Assembly (NCBI GenBank): GCA_022704885.1
Contig: JAKJFO010000013.1
Coordinates: 1 to 41,089, forward strand
Length of the DNA stretch: 41,089 nt
Source of the DNA: Candidatus Rifleibacteriota bacterium
Lineage (GTDB): Bacteria > Riflebacteria > Ozemobacteria > Ozemobacterales > Ozemobacteraceae
Direction: 5' to 3'
Below the pieces are notes generated by a model. That model was not told where the DNA came from. It did not search any database and saw nothing but the letters and a program-made list of their open reading frames with translations. Shown piece by piece: positions 31,319-40,271 of the stretch. A program made the position numbers and the translations under genes. Each line of letters begins with the position of its first letter. The first letter of the stretch is position 1.

Positions 31319-34300
31319 AACTCTCAGAATTTGGCGTCAGATGGCCGGTTACGACGAGCATGATCTTCATCGCCTGCGTCATTCTCGGCGGTTTCGCCTA
31401 TACCCGCGTCGGCATCGATCTGATGCCAGATATGAATATTCCGGTAATCTCGGTTATCACTTCATATACAGGCGCCGGGCCTGAAGAAATAGAGACGCGC
31501 ATCACCGAAGTCATCGAAGAACGCGTGGCGACGGTGCAGAACGTCGATAAGGTCACCTCTTCGTCAATGGAAGGCGTGTCGATGATAACGGTGAGGTTTA
31601 ACTGGGATACCGACCTCTCAGAAGCAGCCAACGATATTCGTGAGCGCATCGACCTGATTCGTAAATACTTGCCTGACGGGGCCGATGACCCGATGATTCT
31701 CAAGTTCGACATGAGCGCGATTCCGGTCATGGTTCTCTGTGTCACCGCCAATGAGAGCTGGGAAAAGCTCGACCGTATCGTCGATAAAAAGATCACCGAT
31801 GCGCTTAAGCGTCTGCCCGGCGTAGCTACCGCCATTTCGCAGGGTGGCCTGCGCCGCACGATAAGGGTTAAACTCGATCGCGAGCGACTCAAAGCAACCG
31901 GAGTCAGCGGTCAGCAGGTTGTGCAGATGCTGCATGCCCAGAATCTAAGCAATCCCGGCGGCAACATCAGGTCGGGGGTTGTCGATTTTCTCATCAGAAC
32001 CCCGGCTGAATTCACCACTGTCGAAGAAATCGGCGATCTTGTCATATCTAATGCTCAGGGCATTGTCAGGCTCAAAGATATCGCCGAAATCGAAGATGGC
32101 TTTGCCGAAAAGTCGGATGAACTGTCGATGAATGGCCGACCCGCCATCGCTGTAATCGTGCAGAAACAATCGGGCGGTAATACTTTTGCTGTTTCGCAGG
32201 CAGTCAGAGAGGCGCTGCCCGAAATCAAGGCGCAGCTGCCTTCTGACGTCGAAATCATCGAGTTTTTCGACTCGTCTAATTTCATCATGAGCACGGTCAA
32301 CAACCTGCGCAGTGCTCTGATGTTCGGTGGAATCGGTGTTTTTCTCGTCATACTGTTTTTTATCAGAGATATGCGCGCCAGTCTGATCGTCTCGACGACT
32401 GTGCCGACTTCACTTATCATCACCTTTCTGCTGATGTACATGAATGGCTACACGATCAATCAGATTTCGCTGTCGAGCCTCGCTATCGCGCTGGGTATGG
32501 TCGTTGACAACGCCATTGTCATTCTCGACAACATCAAGCGTTATCTCGACCGCGAGGTCAACCCGCGCGAGAGTGCGATCTGGGGTGCTGCCGAAATGGG
32601 CACCGCTGTCGTTGCTTCGACCATGACCACGGTCGCCATTTTCCTGCCAATCATCTTCACCAGCGGCATTACCAAGATCATGTTCGGCCAGCTCGCTACC
32701 ATCGTGACCATGGCATTGATCGCTTCGCTGTTTTCATCGCTTCTGCTGACACCGATGCTCTGCTCGAAATTTCTCAAGTCAGGTGCAGGTTCGAGCAACA
32801 GCATTTTTGCGCGCATCGGCGGCACATTCGACCGGGTCGAAAGGCTTTATGGCCTGTTTTTGCGCAAGGCTCTGCGCAACCGCAAAAAGGTTCTCGTTGC
32901 ACTGGTTGCGATTTTTGTCTTCTCGCTGGCGCTGATTCCGCTGGTTGGCGTCGAATACATGCCGCAGCAGGATCAGGGCTTCCTGTTCATGGAAGTCGAA
33001 CTGCCGACTGGCACCCGCTATGAGGAAACCACCCGCGTATGTCAGCAGATTGGCGAAGTTATCCGCGCCAACACGCCTGAGCTCAAGTCATACATAATTA
33101 CCACCGGCGTCACCGAAGACGTCGAAAACATGATGTTCAGCCCCAAGAAGGCCTCGAACTACGGCAAGATCGAAATGACTTTGCTCTCAAAAAATCAGCG
33201 CAAGGCCGGTGCCAAAGAAATTATCAGCCGTCTGCGCCCGATTCTTGACAGGATTCCCGGCACCATCATCAGGTTCACCACGACCGACCCGATCGGCGAG
33301 ATGATCGTGGGCAGCAGCGCCGATTTTTCGGTCGATATCTACGGGCATGATCTGGCGCAGGGTGTCGAATACGCTAACAACATGGTCAAGGCTCTCGCGC
33401 AGATCGAGAACCTCAAAGACCTTGAAATCAGCCAGAAACTGGCGCGCCCTGAGATGCAGGTCAAGGTCAATCGCGAAAAAACTTCGGCGCTCGGCCTCAA
33501 TGTAAGCGACGTCGCCCGCGGTGTCGAGCTCTATTTCAGAGGTGACCGCACTGCCAAGTTTCGCGAGGGCGGCGAAGAATACGATATCGAAGTGCGTCTG
33601 CGTCCTGAAGACCGTGTCGAAATTTCCGATCTCGACCAGGTTAATATTCTGGCGCCAAACCGCCAGTCGGTGCGGTTGAGCAATCTCGCGACGCTCGAAC
33701 AGGAACTCGGCCCGATTCGCATCGAACGCAGTGAACAGCAGCGCTATATCAAGGTTACCGGTCAGGTGTTCGGCACCGACCCTGGCAGTGTCGTTCAGCG
33801 CGCCAGCAAAATTCTCGAAGAACTGCCGGTTCCGCCGGGCTTCAGCTGGGCCTTCAGTGGCAACGAAAAAGAGCGTATCGATTCTTTTCTTCTGTTGATG
33901 CAGGCGGCAGTGCTGGGTATGATTCTGGTTTACATGGTCATGGCTTCACAGTTTGAGTCGTTGCTGGCTCCTTTCATCATATTTTTGAGTATTCCGTTCG
34001 GCTTCATGGGCGCGATTCAGTTGCTTGCCATTACCGGCAACCGCATATCGGTCGTATCTCTGCTCGGCTTCATCATTCTGATCGGTATTGTCGTCAACAA
34101 CGGTATCGTGCTGATCAGTTACATCAACATGCTGATCCGGCGCGGCATCAGAATCAACCGCGCTCTGATCGATGCCGGCAAAAGCCGCCTGCGTCCCGTT
34201 CTTTCGACATCATCGACAACGGCTATCGGCATGCTGCTGATGGCTCTTTCGACCGGTGATGGCTCTGAGGTCTGGGTTCCGATCGGTTTCAGCGTTATCG

Positions 34301-34404
34301 GGGGATTGTTCGTTTCGACGATCATGACGCTGGTATTGATGCCGGTGCTTTACAGTCTGTTGCAGCGCTGGCTGGTGCCGGCAGAGTTGCGGGGTGAAGA
34401 ATGA
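31315..34404 (+). CDS. RND-family efflux transporter permease (HAE1/AcrB-like)
   Basis: A 1029-residue pump of 12 helices with two large periplasmic loops, normal length for the family. N-terminal VRWPVTTSMIFIACVILGGF, the GIDLMPDMNIPVISV motif, TM4 with ALGMVVDNAIVILDNI (D398 kept, the second Asp of the usual DD pair is Asn399), and TM10 with IGIVVNNGIVLISYIN, where AcrB has a proton-relay Lys. These changes are common in RND pumps of anaerobes and Bacteroidetes. Substrate unknown. Co-translated with the adaptor and with the PG0541-like gene (4-base overlaps). Confidence 0.93.
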   Translation: MKLSEFGVRWPVTTSMIFIACVILGGFAYTRVGIDLMPDMNIPVISVITSYTGAGPEEIETRITEVIEERVATVQNVDKVTSSSMEGVSMITVRFNWDTDLSEAANDIRERIDLIRKYLPDGADDPMILKFDMSAIPVMVLCVTANESWEKLDRIVDKKITDALKRLPGVATAISQGGLRRTIRVKLDRERLKATGVSGQQVVQMLHAQNLSNPGGNIRSGVVDFLIRTPAEFTTVEEIGDLVISNAQGIVRLKDIAEIEDGFAEKSDELSMNGRPAIAVIVQKQSGGNTFAVSQAVREALPEIKAQLPSDVEIIEFFDSSNFIMSTVNNLRSALMFGGIGVFLVILFFIRDMRASLIVSTTVPTSLIITFLLMYMNGYTINQISLSSLAIALGMVVDNAIVILDNIKRYLDREVNPRESAIWGAAEMGTAVVASTMTTVAIFLPIIFTSGITKIMFGQLATIVTMALIASLFSSLLLTPMLCSKFLKSGAGSSNSIFARIGGTFDRVERLYGLFLRKALRNRKKVLVALVAIFVFSLALIPLVGVEYMPQQDQGFLFMEVELPTGTRYEETTRVCQQIGEVIRANTPELKSYIITTGVTEDVENMMFSPKKASNYGKIEMTLLSKNQRKAGAKEIISRLRPILDRIPGTIIRFTTTDPIGEMIVGSSADFSVDIYGHDLAQGVEYANNMVKALAQIENLKDLEISQKLARPEMQVKVNREKTSALGLNVSDVARGVELYFRGDRTAKFREGGEEYDIEVRLRPEDRVEISDLDQVNILAPNRQSVRLSNLATLEQELGPIRIERSEQQRYIKVTGQVFGTDPGSVVQRASKILEELPVPPGFSWAFSGNEKERIDSFLLLMQAAVLGMILVYMVMASQFESLLAPFIIFLSIPFGFMGAIQLLAITGNRISVVSLLGFIILIGIVVNNGIVLISYINMLIRRGIRINRALIDAGKSRLRPVLSTSSTTAIGMLLMALSTGDGSEVWVPIGFSVIGGLFVSTIMTLVLMPVLYSLLQRWLVPAELRGEE

Positions 34405-34697
34405 ACATGGAATTTGCAATGCTGATCTGCAGTGCCACTCTTCAGGAAGAACTCGAACAGCTTTTTCGTAAACATAAGATCTCTGCGTTTTCGCAGATTC
34501 CGACGGTCTACGGTTCGGGTGCCGGCGGCGGCACCCGTCTCGATACCGAAGTCTGGCCGGGCATGAACATGATGTACATCCTCGCTCTGCCCGACGATAA
34601 ATACGCGATTGTCAAAGGCTGGGTGAGCGAATACCGTTCCCGTCAGCCGCGCGAAGGCGTAAAACTGTTTAACCTCAGCCTCAAAGAGATGCTGTAA
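34401..34697 (+). CDS. PG0541-family transporter-associated protein
   Basis: A 98-residue soluble protein of a family encoded directly after RND pumps. It has a ferredoxin-like/PII-like strand-helix pattern (MEFAMLICSATLQEELEQLF, AGGGTRLDTEVWPGMNMMY), consistent with a small regulatory or nucleotide-binding subunit; no function is proven. The ATG overlaps the pump stop. Two alternative ATGs (34401, 34407) are possible. Confidence 0.8.
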   Translation: MNMEFAMLICSATLQEELEQLFRKHKISAFSQIPTVYGSGAGGGTRLDTEVWPGMNMMYILALPDDKYAIVKGWVSEYRSRQPREGVKLFNLSLKEML

Positions 34698-34712
34698 CAA
34701 TCCGGTTGCTTT

Positions 34713-34741
34713 TTGACGGGTATTTTGTATTGTTGTTATCA
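34713..34741 (+). promoter_or_regulatory. Possible promoter for rubrerythrin-like gene
   Basis: TTGACG (34713-34718), 17 bases, TTATCA (34736-34741); the -10 box is poor. Confidence 0.35.
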
Positions 34742-34766
34742 GAAGACACAATAACCAGGAGGGAAA

Positions 34767-35264
34767 ATGAGCGCACAGCGTTCTCTCGAAATCATCAGAC
34801 AGGCCCTGCTTCTCGAGAAGCGTGGCAAGACCTTTTACAGCAAAGTTGCCGAACACACACAGCACTCGGCCGTTCGCGAGTTCTTCAGCAACATGGCCGC
34901 CGAAGAGCAGGAACATATAGATCTGCTGCTCAAGCATTACAAGTCGCTTAAAGAGGCTGGCAGCTTTTTTACCGACGTCAACGAAGATCCGCTTAAAACT
35001 GCATCAGAAGTAGTTAATGGCGAGATTATCGAGCAGATAACTGGCGCAGACTATGAATCGGCTGCCATTTCAGCAGCAATCCACATGGAAGAACGCGCGA
35101 TCAAGGTTTACTCTGAGCGCGCCGAATCAGCCACCGATGCCGAAGAGAAGAAACTCTACGCCTGGCTTGCCGGCTGGGAGCGCAGTCATCTGCATCAGCT
35201 GCTCGAAATCGACCGCATTGTAACCGAGCGTATCTGGGTCGATAACAATTACTGGCCTTTCTAG
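34767..35264 (+). CDS. Rubrerythrin/ferritin-like diiron protein
   Basis: A 165-residue four-helix protein with a full diiron ligand set: E17 (LLLEKRGKTFY), E47-x-x-H50 (EEQEHIDLL), E108/E109 (HMEERAIKVY) and E138-x-x-H141 (WERSHLHQL). No rubredoxin domain. Like other erythrin-type proteins it may reduce peroxide or store iron; the C-terminus DNNYWPF is typical of anaerobic members. AGGAGGG lies five to eight bases upstream. Own terminator downstream. Confidence 0.85.
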   Translation: MSAQRSLEIIRQALLLEKRGKTFYSKVAEHTQHSAVREFFSNMAAEEQEHIDLLLKHYKSLKEAGSFFTDVNEDPLKTASEVVNGEIIEQITGADYESAAISAAIHMEERAIKVYSERAESATDAEEKKLYAWLAGWERSHLHQLLEIDRIVTERIWVDNNYWPF

Positions 35265-35318
35265 CCATTTTGGACGCTTTCAGGCATCTCGATGGTGCTT
35301 GCCATATAGCTTTGGCCG

Positions 35319-35347
35319 CCGCCTCAAATCGGCGGTTTTATTTTTTT
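35319..35347 (+). terminator. Intrinsic terminator after rubrerythrin-like gene
   Basis: CCGCC (35319-35323) pairs with GGCGG (35331-35335), then TTTTATTTTTTT. Confidence 0.65.
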
Positions 35348-35374
35348 GACCAGACTGTCGTTTTGCATTAAAAT
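35346..35374 (+). promoter_or_regulatory. Promoter for NMT1-PAS gene
   Basis: TTGACC (35346-35351), 17 bases, TAAAAT (35369-35374), 53 bases before the ATG at 35428. It begins at the very end of the preceding terminator T-tract. Confidence 0.55.
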
Positions 35375-35427
35375 CTACTGCATAGAGATTCATAAAATTT
35401 CAGCAACAGCAAGCAGGAACAGAGAAT

Positions 35428-37176
35428 ATGAACGGCGCGGGGTACAGGGTTTCTATCTGTAAAACTTTGGTCTTTGCCGTTTTGCTGTCGATTTTTTCGA
35501 CAGCGACTGCTTTGCTGGCTGATCCTGCACCAGCAGGTGCAAGCCTCGACAAGGTTGTGCTCAGGCTCAAATGGCTGCATCAATTTCAGTTTGCCGGTTA
35601 TTACGCTGCTATCGAAAAGGGCTATTATCGAGAAGCCGGCCTTGAAGTCGAAATCGTAGAGGATAACCCTGAAGAAGAGTCGGTGAAGACAGTCGTTTCC
35701 GGGCGTGCCCATTTTGGCATCGGCGGTGCGGAACTGCTGCTGCACAGATCTCGCGGCGAGCCGGTCGTGGTGCTGGCTGCCATTTATCAGCACTCGCCTC
35801 TGGCTTTTCTGGTACCAGCCACCAGTGACATCACCAATATTCATCAACTTGCCGGGCGTCGGGTTATGCTCGAAAAGCATTCAGCCGAATTGCTCGCCTA
35901 TTTGCGCGCCGAAGGCCTGAAAATGGAAGATCTCGAGATTCTGCCGCATACTTATGGCGTAAATGAGCTGATTGCAGGCAAAGCAGATGCTATTTCGGCC
36001 TATCTTTCCGATGAACCGTTCAATTTTGTCGAACACAAACTTGACTACCGTGTATTTACGCCACAGTCCAGCGGTATAGATTTTTATGGTGATGTGCTGT
36101 TCACCTCTGAAGAGCAGGTCATAAAGTATCCTGAACGGGTTGCGGCATTCGTTAAAGCGACAAAAAAGGGCTGGCAGTATGCGATGGACCATCCACAGGA
36201 GCTGGTAGAGCTTATACTGAGTCGGTATTCGCAGCGCCATAGCCGCGAGCACCTGCTTTTTGAGGCAGATAAATCGAAGGCGCTCATCGGTAGAGATGTC
36301 GTCGAAATCGGTTATATGAATCCCGGTCGCTGGCGACATATTGCTGAAAAATACAATGAGCTGAGCATGTTGCCTGCTGATTTCAGTCTCGAAGGTTTTA
36401 TCTATTCGCCAGAGTCAGAAGGTGACGCATTCTGGCGGCGAGCCGTCGTGCTGGCCGAGATTGTAATTGCCTTTCTGCTGCTTGTATTTGTGATCAGGCT
36501 CATCCGCTCACATTTCAATCTCGAAGATCTTTATCGCAAAAATCGCATTGCCAGCCGCCGGCTCAAAAAGAACCGGCGTCAGATCGCAATGCTCCTTGGC
36601 AGTATGCCGGGTATGGCCTATAAATGCGAAATTGGCGATATATGGACGCTGAAATACGCCAGTCGTGGTTGCCGAAAACTGACCGGCTACAAGCCCGAAG
36701 ATTTAATCAGCAATGCCCGCGTAGACTTCACCAGTCTTATTTTTCCCGAAGATCTGTCACGTATCAGGTCTGAGGCCATGCGGGCAATAAAAGACGGCAG
36801 GCCGTATAATCTGACCTATCGCATTATCGACGCTGCCGGTCAGCAGAAATGGGTCTGGGACCAGGGCAGTTTATCCGGCAAAACAAAAAAAGGCGATAAA
36901 ACGCAACAGCTGGAAGGTTTTATCACTGACATTACCGAATCCAAGAATCTCGAAGCCGCGAACCAGAAGGCAATAGCCGATCTGCAGCAGGCACTCAGCG
37001 AAATCAAGGTGCTGCGCGGCATTATTCCAATCTGCTCTTCATGCAAGAAGATTCGTGACGACAAAGGGCTGTGGAATCAGGTCGAGAAATATCTCAAAGA
37101 GCACACTGATTCTGAGTTTTCACACAGCATCTGCCCTGAATGCGCCGCAAAGATGTTTCCCGGAAAAAACCTCTAG
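35428..37176 (+). CDS. Membrane sensor: NMT1-like periplasmic domain, TM, PAS, Cys tail
   Basis: A 582-residue protein. Signal sequence 1-31; a periplasmic NMT1/THI5-like solute-binding domain (about 42-290, VVLRLKWLHQFQFAGYYAAI, EPVVVLAAIYQHSPLAFLVP); one membrane helix (337-359); a short coiled segment; a PAS domain (about 385-505, ending GFITDITESK); and a tail with two CXXC pairs, C536/C539 (ICSSCKKIRDD) and C569/C572 (ICPECAAKMFP). The tail is known as a C-terminal module on many PAS/receiver proteins. No kinase, cyclase, phosphodiesterase or methyl-accepting domain is present, so the output is unknown. The ligand may be a pyrimidine or sulfonate-like compound by family analogy. The stop codon lies inside a repeat motif copy (37173). 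Confidence 0.83.
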   Translation: MNGAGYRVSICKTLVFAVLLSIFSTATALLADPAPAGASLDKVVLRLKWLHQFQFAGYYAAIEKGYYREAGLEVEIVEDNPEEESVKTVVSGRAHFGIGGAELLLHRSRGEPVVVLAAIYQHSPLAFLVPATSDITNIHQLAGRRVMLEKHSAELLAYLRAEGLKMEDLEILPHTYGVNELIAGKADAISAYLSDEPFNFVEHKLDYRVFTPQSSGIDFYGDVLFTSEEQVIKYPERVAAFVKATKKGWQYAMDHPQELVELILSRYSQRHSREHLLFEADKSKALIGRDVVEIGYMNPGRWRHIAEKYNELSMLPADFSLEGFIYSPESEGDAFWRRAVVLAEIVIAFLLLVFVIRLIRSHFNLEDLYRKNRIASRRLKKNRRQIAMLLGSMPGMAYKCEIGDIWTLKYASRGCRKLTGYKPEDLISNARVDFTSLIFPEDLSRIRSEAMRAIKDGRPYNLTYRIIDAAGQQKWVWDQGSLSGKTKKGDKTQQLEGFITDITESKNLEAANQKAIADLQQALSEIKVLRGIIPICSSCKKIRDDKGLWNQVEKYLKEHTDSEFSHSICPECAAKMFPGKNL

Positions 37177-37189
37177 TCCTCTGTCACAT
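37173..37189 (-). repeat. GTGACAGAGGACTAG motif arm overlapping a stop codon
   Basis: Minus-strand ATGTGACAGAGGACTAG, equal to one arm of the palindrome at 8106. The motif supplies the TAG stop (37174-37176) of the NMT1-PAS gene. Confidence 0.65.
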
Positions 37190-37208
37190 ATGAGTCATAG
37201 GGTTCATT

Positions 37209-37284
37209 GTCATTGCGAGGAGGGCGTCAGCCCGACGTGGCAATCCCATGGACAAAGAGATTGCTTCGTTTCGCTCGCAATGAC
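37209..37284. repeat. 76-bp element with terminal inverted repeats
   Basis: Ends GTCATTGCGAG (37209-37219) and CTCGCAATGAC (37274-37284) are perfect 11-bp inverted repeats. Inside are CGTCAGCCCGACGTGGCAAT and GAGATTGCTTCG. The sequence resembles short palindromic elements of the GTCATTGCGAGGAG type seen in many unrelated bacterial genomes; that comparison is from memory. Non-coding. Confidence 0.7.
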
Positions 37285-37322
37285 GGAAAACCACACGTTC
37301 AATGTTGACAAAGCACTAGATA

Positions 37323-37940
37323 TCAGCGCGGGTTGATGATCGGGGCCAGGTTGCCGCTGCCGAAGAGTTTTTCGAGATCGAGCGGATCGATATTGATGGC
37401 TGTGTCTTCTGCAGCAGTCGATGAATACTGCTTCCCAGACTCGATAACGACCTGATGACCCGGTTTTTTGCTGAAGCCGACTTTGCCTTCTTCAACCGAT
37501 ACGATCGTCTCTTTGTCGCTGACATCGATGCGCAGAGTCGTGCCGAGAACTGTGGCCATGCCCTGCGGGGTGTGAATCTTGAGTTCGCGGTTCTGCGGTG
37601 AAATCTTGTAGATGGCGATGCCATTCATCTGGCGCAGATCTTTTTCGCTGAAATTGCGCACTTCGAGATAGGTGTTGCTGCTCAACACGATGCGACTGTT
37701 GTCTGAAATCAGCTGAATCTCAGCTTTGGCATCATCTGAAGTTCTGATCGAATCACCGGTGAAAACCTGCTGCTGCACGGCAGCGGTTGCAAACGCTTCA
37801 GCGCTGGCAGGCTTGACATCTACCTTGCCCTCGACGCCGGCCAGCTTGCCGATTGGCTCTGATTTGGCTCCGCAGCCGACCAGCAGACAAATTCCCACCA
37901 CCAGACAGAACGACGCAAAAACCTTGATTTTACTTTTCAT
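37323..37940 (-). CDS. FecR-domain lipoprotein
   Basis: A 205-residue lipoprotein with lipobox LLVGC (Cys 23). The FecR domain covers most of the rest (VEGKVDVKPAS, GDSIRTSDDAKAEIQLISD, IHTPQGMATVLGTTLRIDVS, TIVSVEEGKVGFSK). FecR-domain proteins are often encoded beside CHASE2 sensors, as here: the gene overlaps the end of the CHASE2-SpoIIE gene by 11 bases. It probably acts in the periplasm as ligand or modulator of the CHASE2 domain, which is inference. Not the iron-dicitrate FecR, which is an inner-membrane anti-sigma protein. Confidence 0.85.
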   Translation of the reverse strand: MKSKIKVFASFCLVVGICLLVGCGAKSEPIGKLAGVEGKVDVKPASAEAFATAAVQQQVFTGDSIRTSDDAKAEIQLISDNSRIVLSSNTYLEVRNFSEKDLRQMNGIAIYKISPQNRELKIHTPQGMATVLGTTLRIDVSDKETIVSVEEGKVGFSKKPGHQVVIESGKQYSSTAAEDTAINIDPLDLEKLFGSGNLAPIINPR

Positions 37941-39870
37941 TTTTTTCCTCTTTGTTCAGGTCGATTATCACCAGCGTAACATCGTCTTCAAATGTACGCC
38001 CCTGCGAATGTGAGCGCAGGCACTCGATCAGCGAGGCGGCGTCTTCTTCCAGGCTGTTTTGCACCGGCAGATCTGCCACCAGCTTGTAGAAAGAATCGTA
38101 GCCAAACATCTGATTCTTCCAGTTTACACCTTCTATTATACCGTCAGAATACACAAAAAGTTTTGAGTTTTTTGGAAAATCAACTTCGGTTGTAGTAAAT
38201 GGCCGTGGTTTTCTTGACAACCCAAGTGGCAGGCTGGGCAGCGGGATTTCATTTGCTACGCCTCCATCTTTAAGAACTGAGGGAAGATGCCCGGCGGAAA
38301 TCAGCTTCAGTTTGCTGGTCGTTGGGTCGATGATGCCAGCCACTGCCGACATCATGCGCCGTTTCTGTGTCATGTTGTAAATTGTCAGGCTTATTTCCTG
38401 CAGCAGTCTCTGCAGATCGAAGTCTTCACGCTCGGATTCTAGCAGCACCACGGTTTTGGCAACCGTGGTGATCATGCTTGCCGAAAGCCCATGCCCGGTG
38501 ACATCGCCGAGAATGAAGAAAATGCGACCGTCTTTGAGTTTGAAAAAGTCGTAGTAGTCGCCGCCGGCATCCTTGTATGGAATACAGGTGCCGTAACAGG
38601 TTATGCCGCGTTCATCGACCAGTTTTTCAGAAGGAAAGAAGTTCTTTTGAATCGTGCCGCAGAATTCTCCTTCCAGCAACTGCTCGCGTACTTCTGAAAT
38701 TTCGAGAAAGCGCAGGAAAAGAAAGATAACGAATGCAGTAAGGCTGTAGCCTGTCCAGGTCAGCACTACCGGCGGGTGTTCGAGCGGCAGAAATGAATAG
38801 ACAAACAGAAATGCCGGCATCAGCAGCCACAGAATGAATGCCTGGCGCTGATTGTTGCGGATAAAATCAGTGAACATGAAAACCGCAATAATGATGCCGA
38901 TCAGATAATGTAGCAGTCTCTGCCAGAGTCCGTTGTTGAGCAATTGAAAACGCCCACTGGCAAGCGTGGCGAAGGAGTTGCAGATGATTTCCGGGCCGGT
39001 GATCAGCCCGTACGGGGTCTGATGGTAATCGTGCAGCACCGGAGCGGTTGCCCCGATTACGACGACGCGGTCTTTGAGAAATTCGAAATTGCGCTCGTCG
39101 TCGAGCAGATCCTGTATGCCGAGCTGCCCGATCAGCGCGTCGGTCGAAGAAAAGTCGATCAACGCAACCGCCTTTTTATATTGCTTTATCTCCTCGGCGT
39201 GATTGAGCGGGTGTCCAAGGAAATCAAGTATCTCCCAGGCAATATGATTTTCTTCAGCCCGGTGGTCGCGCAGAGTAAATGACCGCACCCGGCCGTCTTC
39301 ATCGATCGGTTGCCACGCCAGTCCGTAGAAAGAAGCGTTCTTGCGCAACAAAGAGTGTGGCGGCACGGTTTTGAGCTGTGGCCCGAGTTTGGTTACCAGC
39401 TCTTCGTAGAGCGCTACCAGACCAATGTTTTTGCCTTCTTTTATTGCTTCGGCAAAGACCAGCAGCTCAGCCTCTTTCTCGGCTTTAGCTTCTGATTCAG
39501 TCATGTTCTCAGGCGTCTGAAAAAAGACGTCAAAAATGATCGCCCTCGGCTGCCCCTCTTCGTTAATGCGGCGCAGCAGCTGGGCCCAGTATTACTGCGG
39601 CCACGGCCACTTGTATGGGGCCTTGACCAGGGTGTCGTTGTCGATCGAGACCAGCAGCATGTCGTAAGGAATCTGCGGACGCAGATAAGATGCGCTGAAT
39701 CTTATTTTGAGGTCTTTCAGGCCATTATCGAGCGGCGCTGTCAGGTTGGTCGAATAGATAAAAGCCGCTGACAGCAGTGTCCATAGCACAGCCGCCGTGA
39801 TAAAGTCCCGCCGTGGCAGTATCATGCGCAGGCGCTTGAACTTGATGGTCAGATCGGTAAAAGGGTACAT
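37930..39870 (-). pseudogene. CHASE2-SpoIIE phosphatase gene interrupted by one in-frame TAA
   Basis: The minus-strand frame from the ATG at 39868-39870 is continuous to the stop at 37930 (647 codons) except for one TAA at 39592-39594. The sequence on both sides is one CHASE2 domain: before it IPYDMLLVSIDNDTL...KWPWPQ, after it YWAQLLRRI...PRAIIFDVFF and further to VVVIGATAPVLHDYHQTPYG. Three membrane helices then precede a SpoIIE/PP2C phosphatase domain with GGDYYDFF, GDVTGHG, YSDGIIEG and DDVTLVII, all metal-binding Asp present. The internal ATG at 39504 lacks a ribosome site and would cut off half the CHASE2 domain. Either a recent nonsense mutation, a sequencing error or read-through. Apart from that one codon there is no decay. 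Confidence 0.8.
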
Positions 39871-39910
39871 TTGCCGGCTTTCGCAGAATATTTCTCAAAG
39901 ACTGGCACTT

Positions 39911-39927
39911 TGTCACATATTATGACA
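39911..39927. promoter_or_regulatory. Small dyad upstream of CHASE2 gene
   Basis: TGTCA-7-TGACA, 41 bases upstream of the start, next to a TAATAT that might be a -10 box on the minus strand (no good -35). Weak. Confidence 0.3.
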
Positions 39928-39947
39928 GGTATTTAACCGTGAAACAT

Positions 39948-40085
39948 CCGCTTATGCCGGGCTCTCGGCGGAATCTCATTCGCTACAACTCTCACCAGCC
40001 GATGATATATTGTGAATAGCTATAGCTTTGTGTCAAAGCTGCCTGGCTCGAAGTTTTCGCTCATGAGAAACCCGCCTGCGCCCTT
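39948..40085. repeat. Dispersed intergenic repeat, copy C (short sub-form)
   Basis: CCGCTTATGCCGGGCTCTCG, then GCGGAATCTCATTCGCTACA, a TAGCTATAGCTTTGTGTCAA block, CTGCCTGGCTCGAAGTTTTC and GAGAAACCCGCCTGCGCCCT. It is the copy closest to copy A although 32 kb away. Diverged motif arm at 40136-40152 follows 50 bases on. Confidence 0.8.
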
Positions 40086-40135
40086 GTTACACTTGCCTGA
40101 CGTGAGTCCGTACTGGTTAATCAACCCGGCTATCA

Positions 40136-40152
40136 AATGTGGCAGAGGACCG
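40136..40152 (+). repeat. Diverged arm of the GTGACAGAGGACTAGT motif
   Basis: AAATGTGGCAGAGGACC, two differences from the arms at 8351 and 8106. Confidence 0.5.
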
Positions 40153-40204
40153 ATGTTCAGTATAGCAATATATGCTGCCTCAGTCAAAAAAGGTTTTGAA
40201 ACAG

Positions 40205-40234
40205 CGTAGGGGTTCAACATGTTGAACCCCTACG
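40205..40234. repeat. Perfect 30-bp palindrome
   Basis: Arms of 15 bases (CGTAGGGGTTCAACA and its complement). It is 37 bases downstream of the azoR-like stop, so it could help end that transcript, though no T-tract follows directly. Confidence 0.6.
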
Positions 40235-40271
40235 AGAATTGGCGTCAATAAGTGTAATAAGCGGATTATTT

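Noticed and set aside
37930..39504. Reading the SpoIIE gene as a complete shorter gene starting at 39504
   Set aside because: The start lies inside the CHASE2 domain, without a ribosome site, and the upstream frame continues the same domain across one TAA.
40012..40220. Small frames on both strands around repeat copy C
   Set aside because: They are built from repeat sequence and the 30-bp palindrome; no ribosome site, not kept in other copies.
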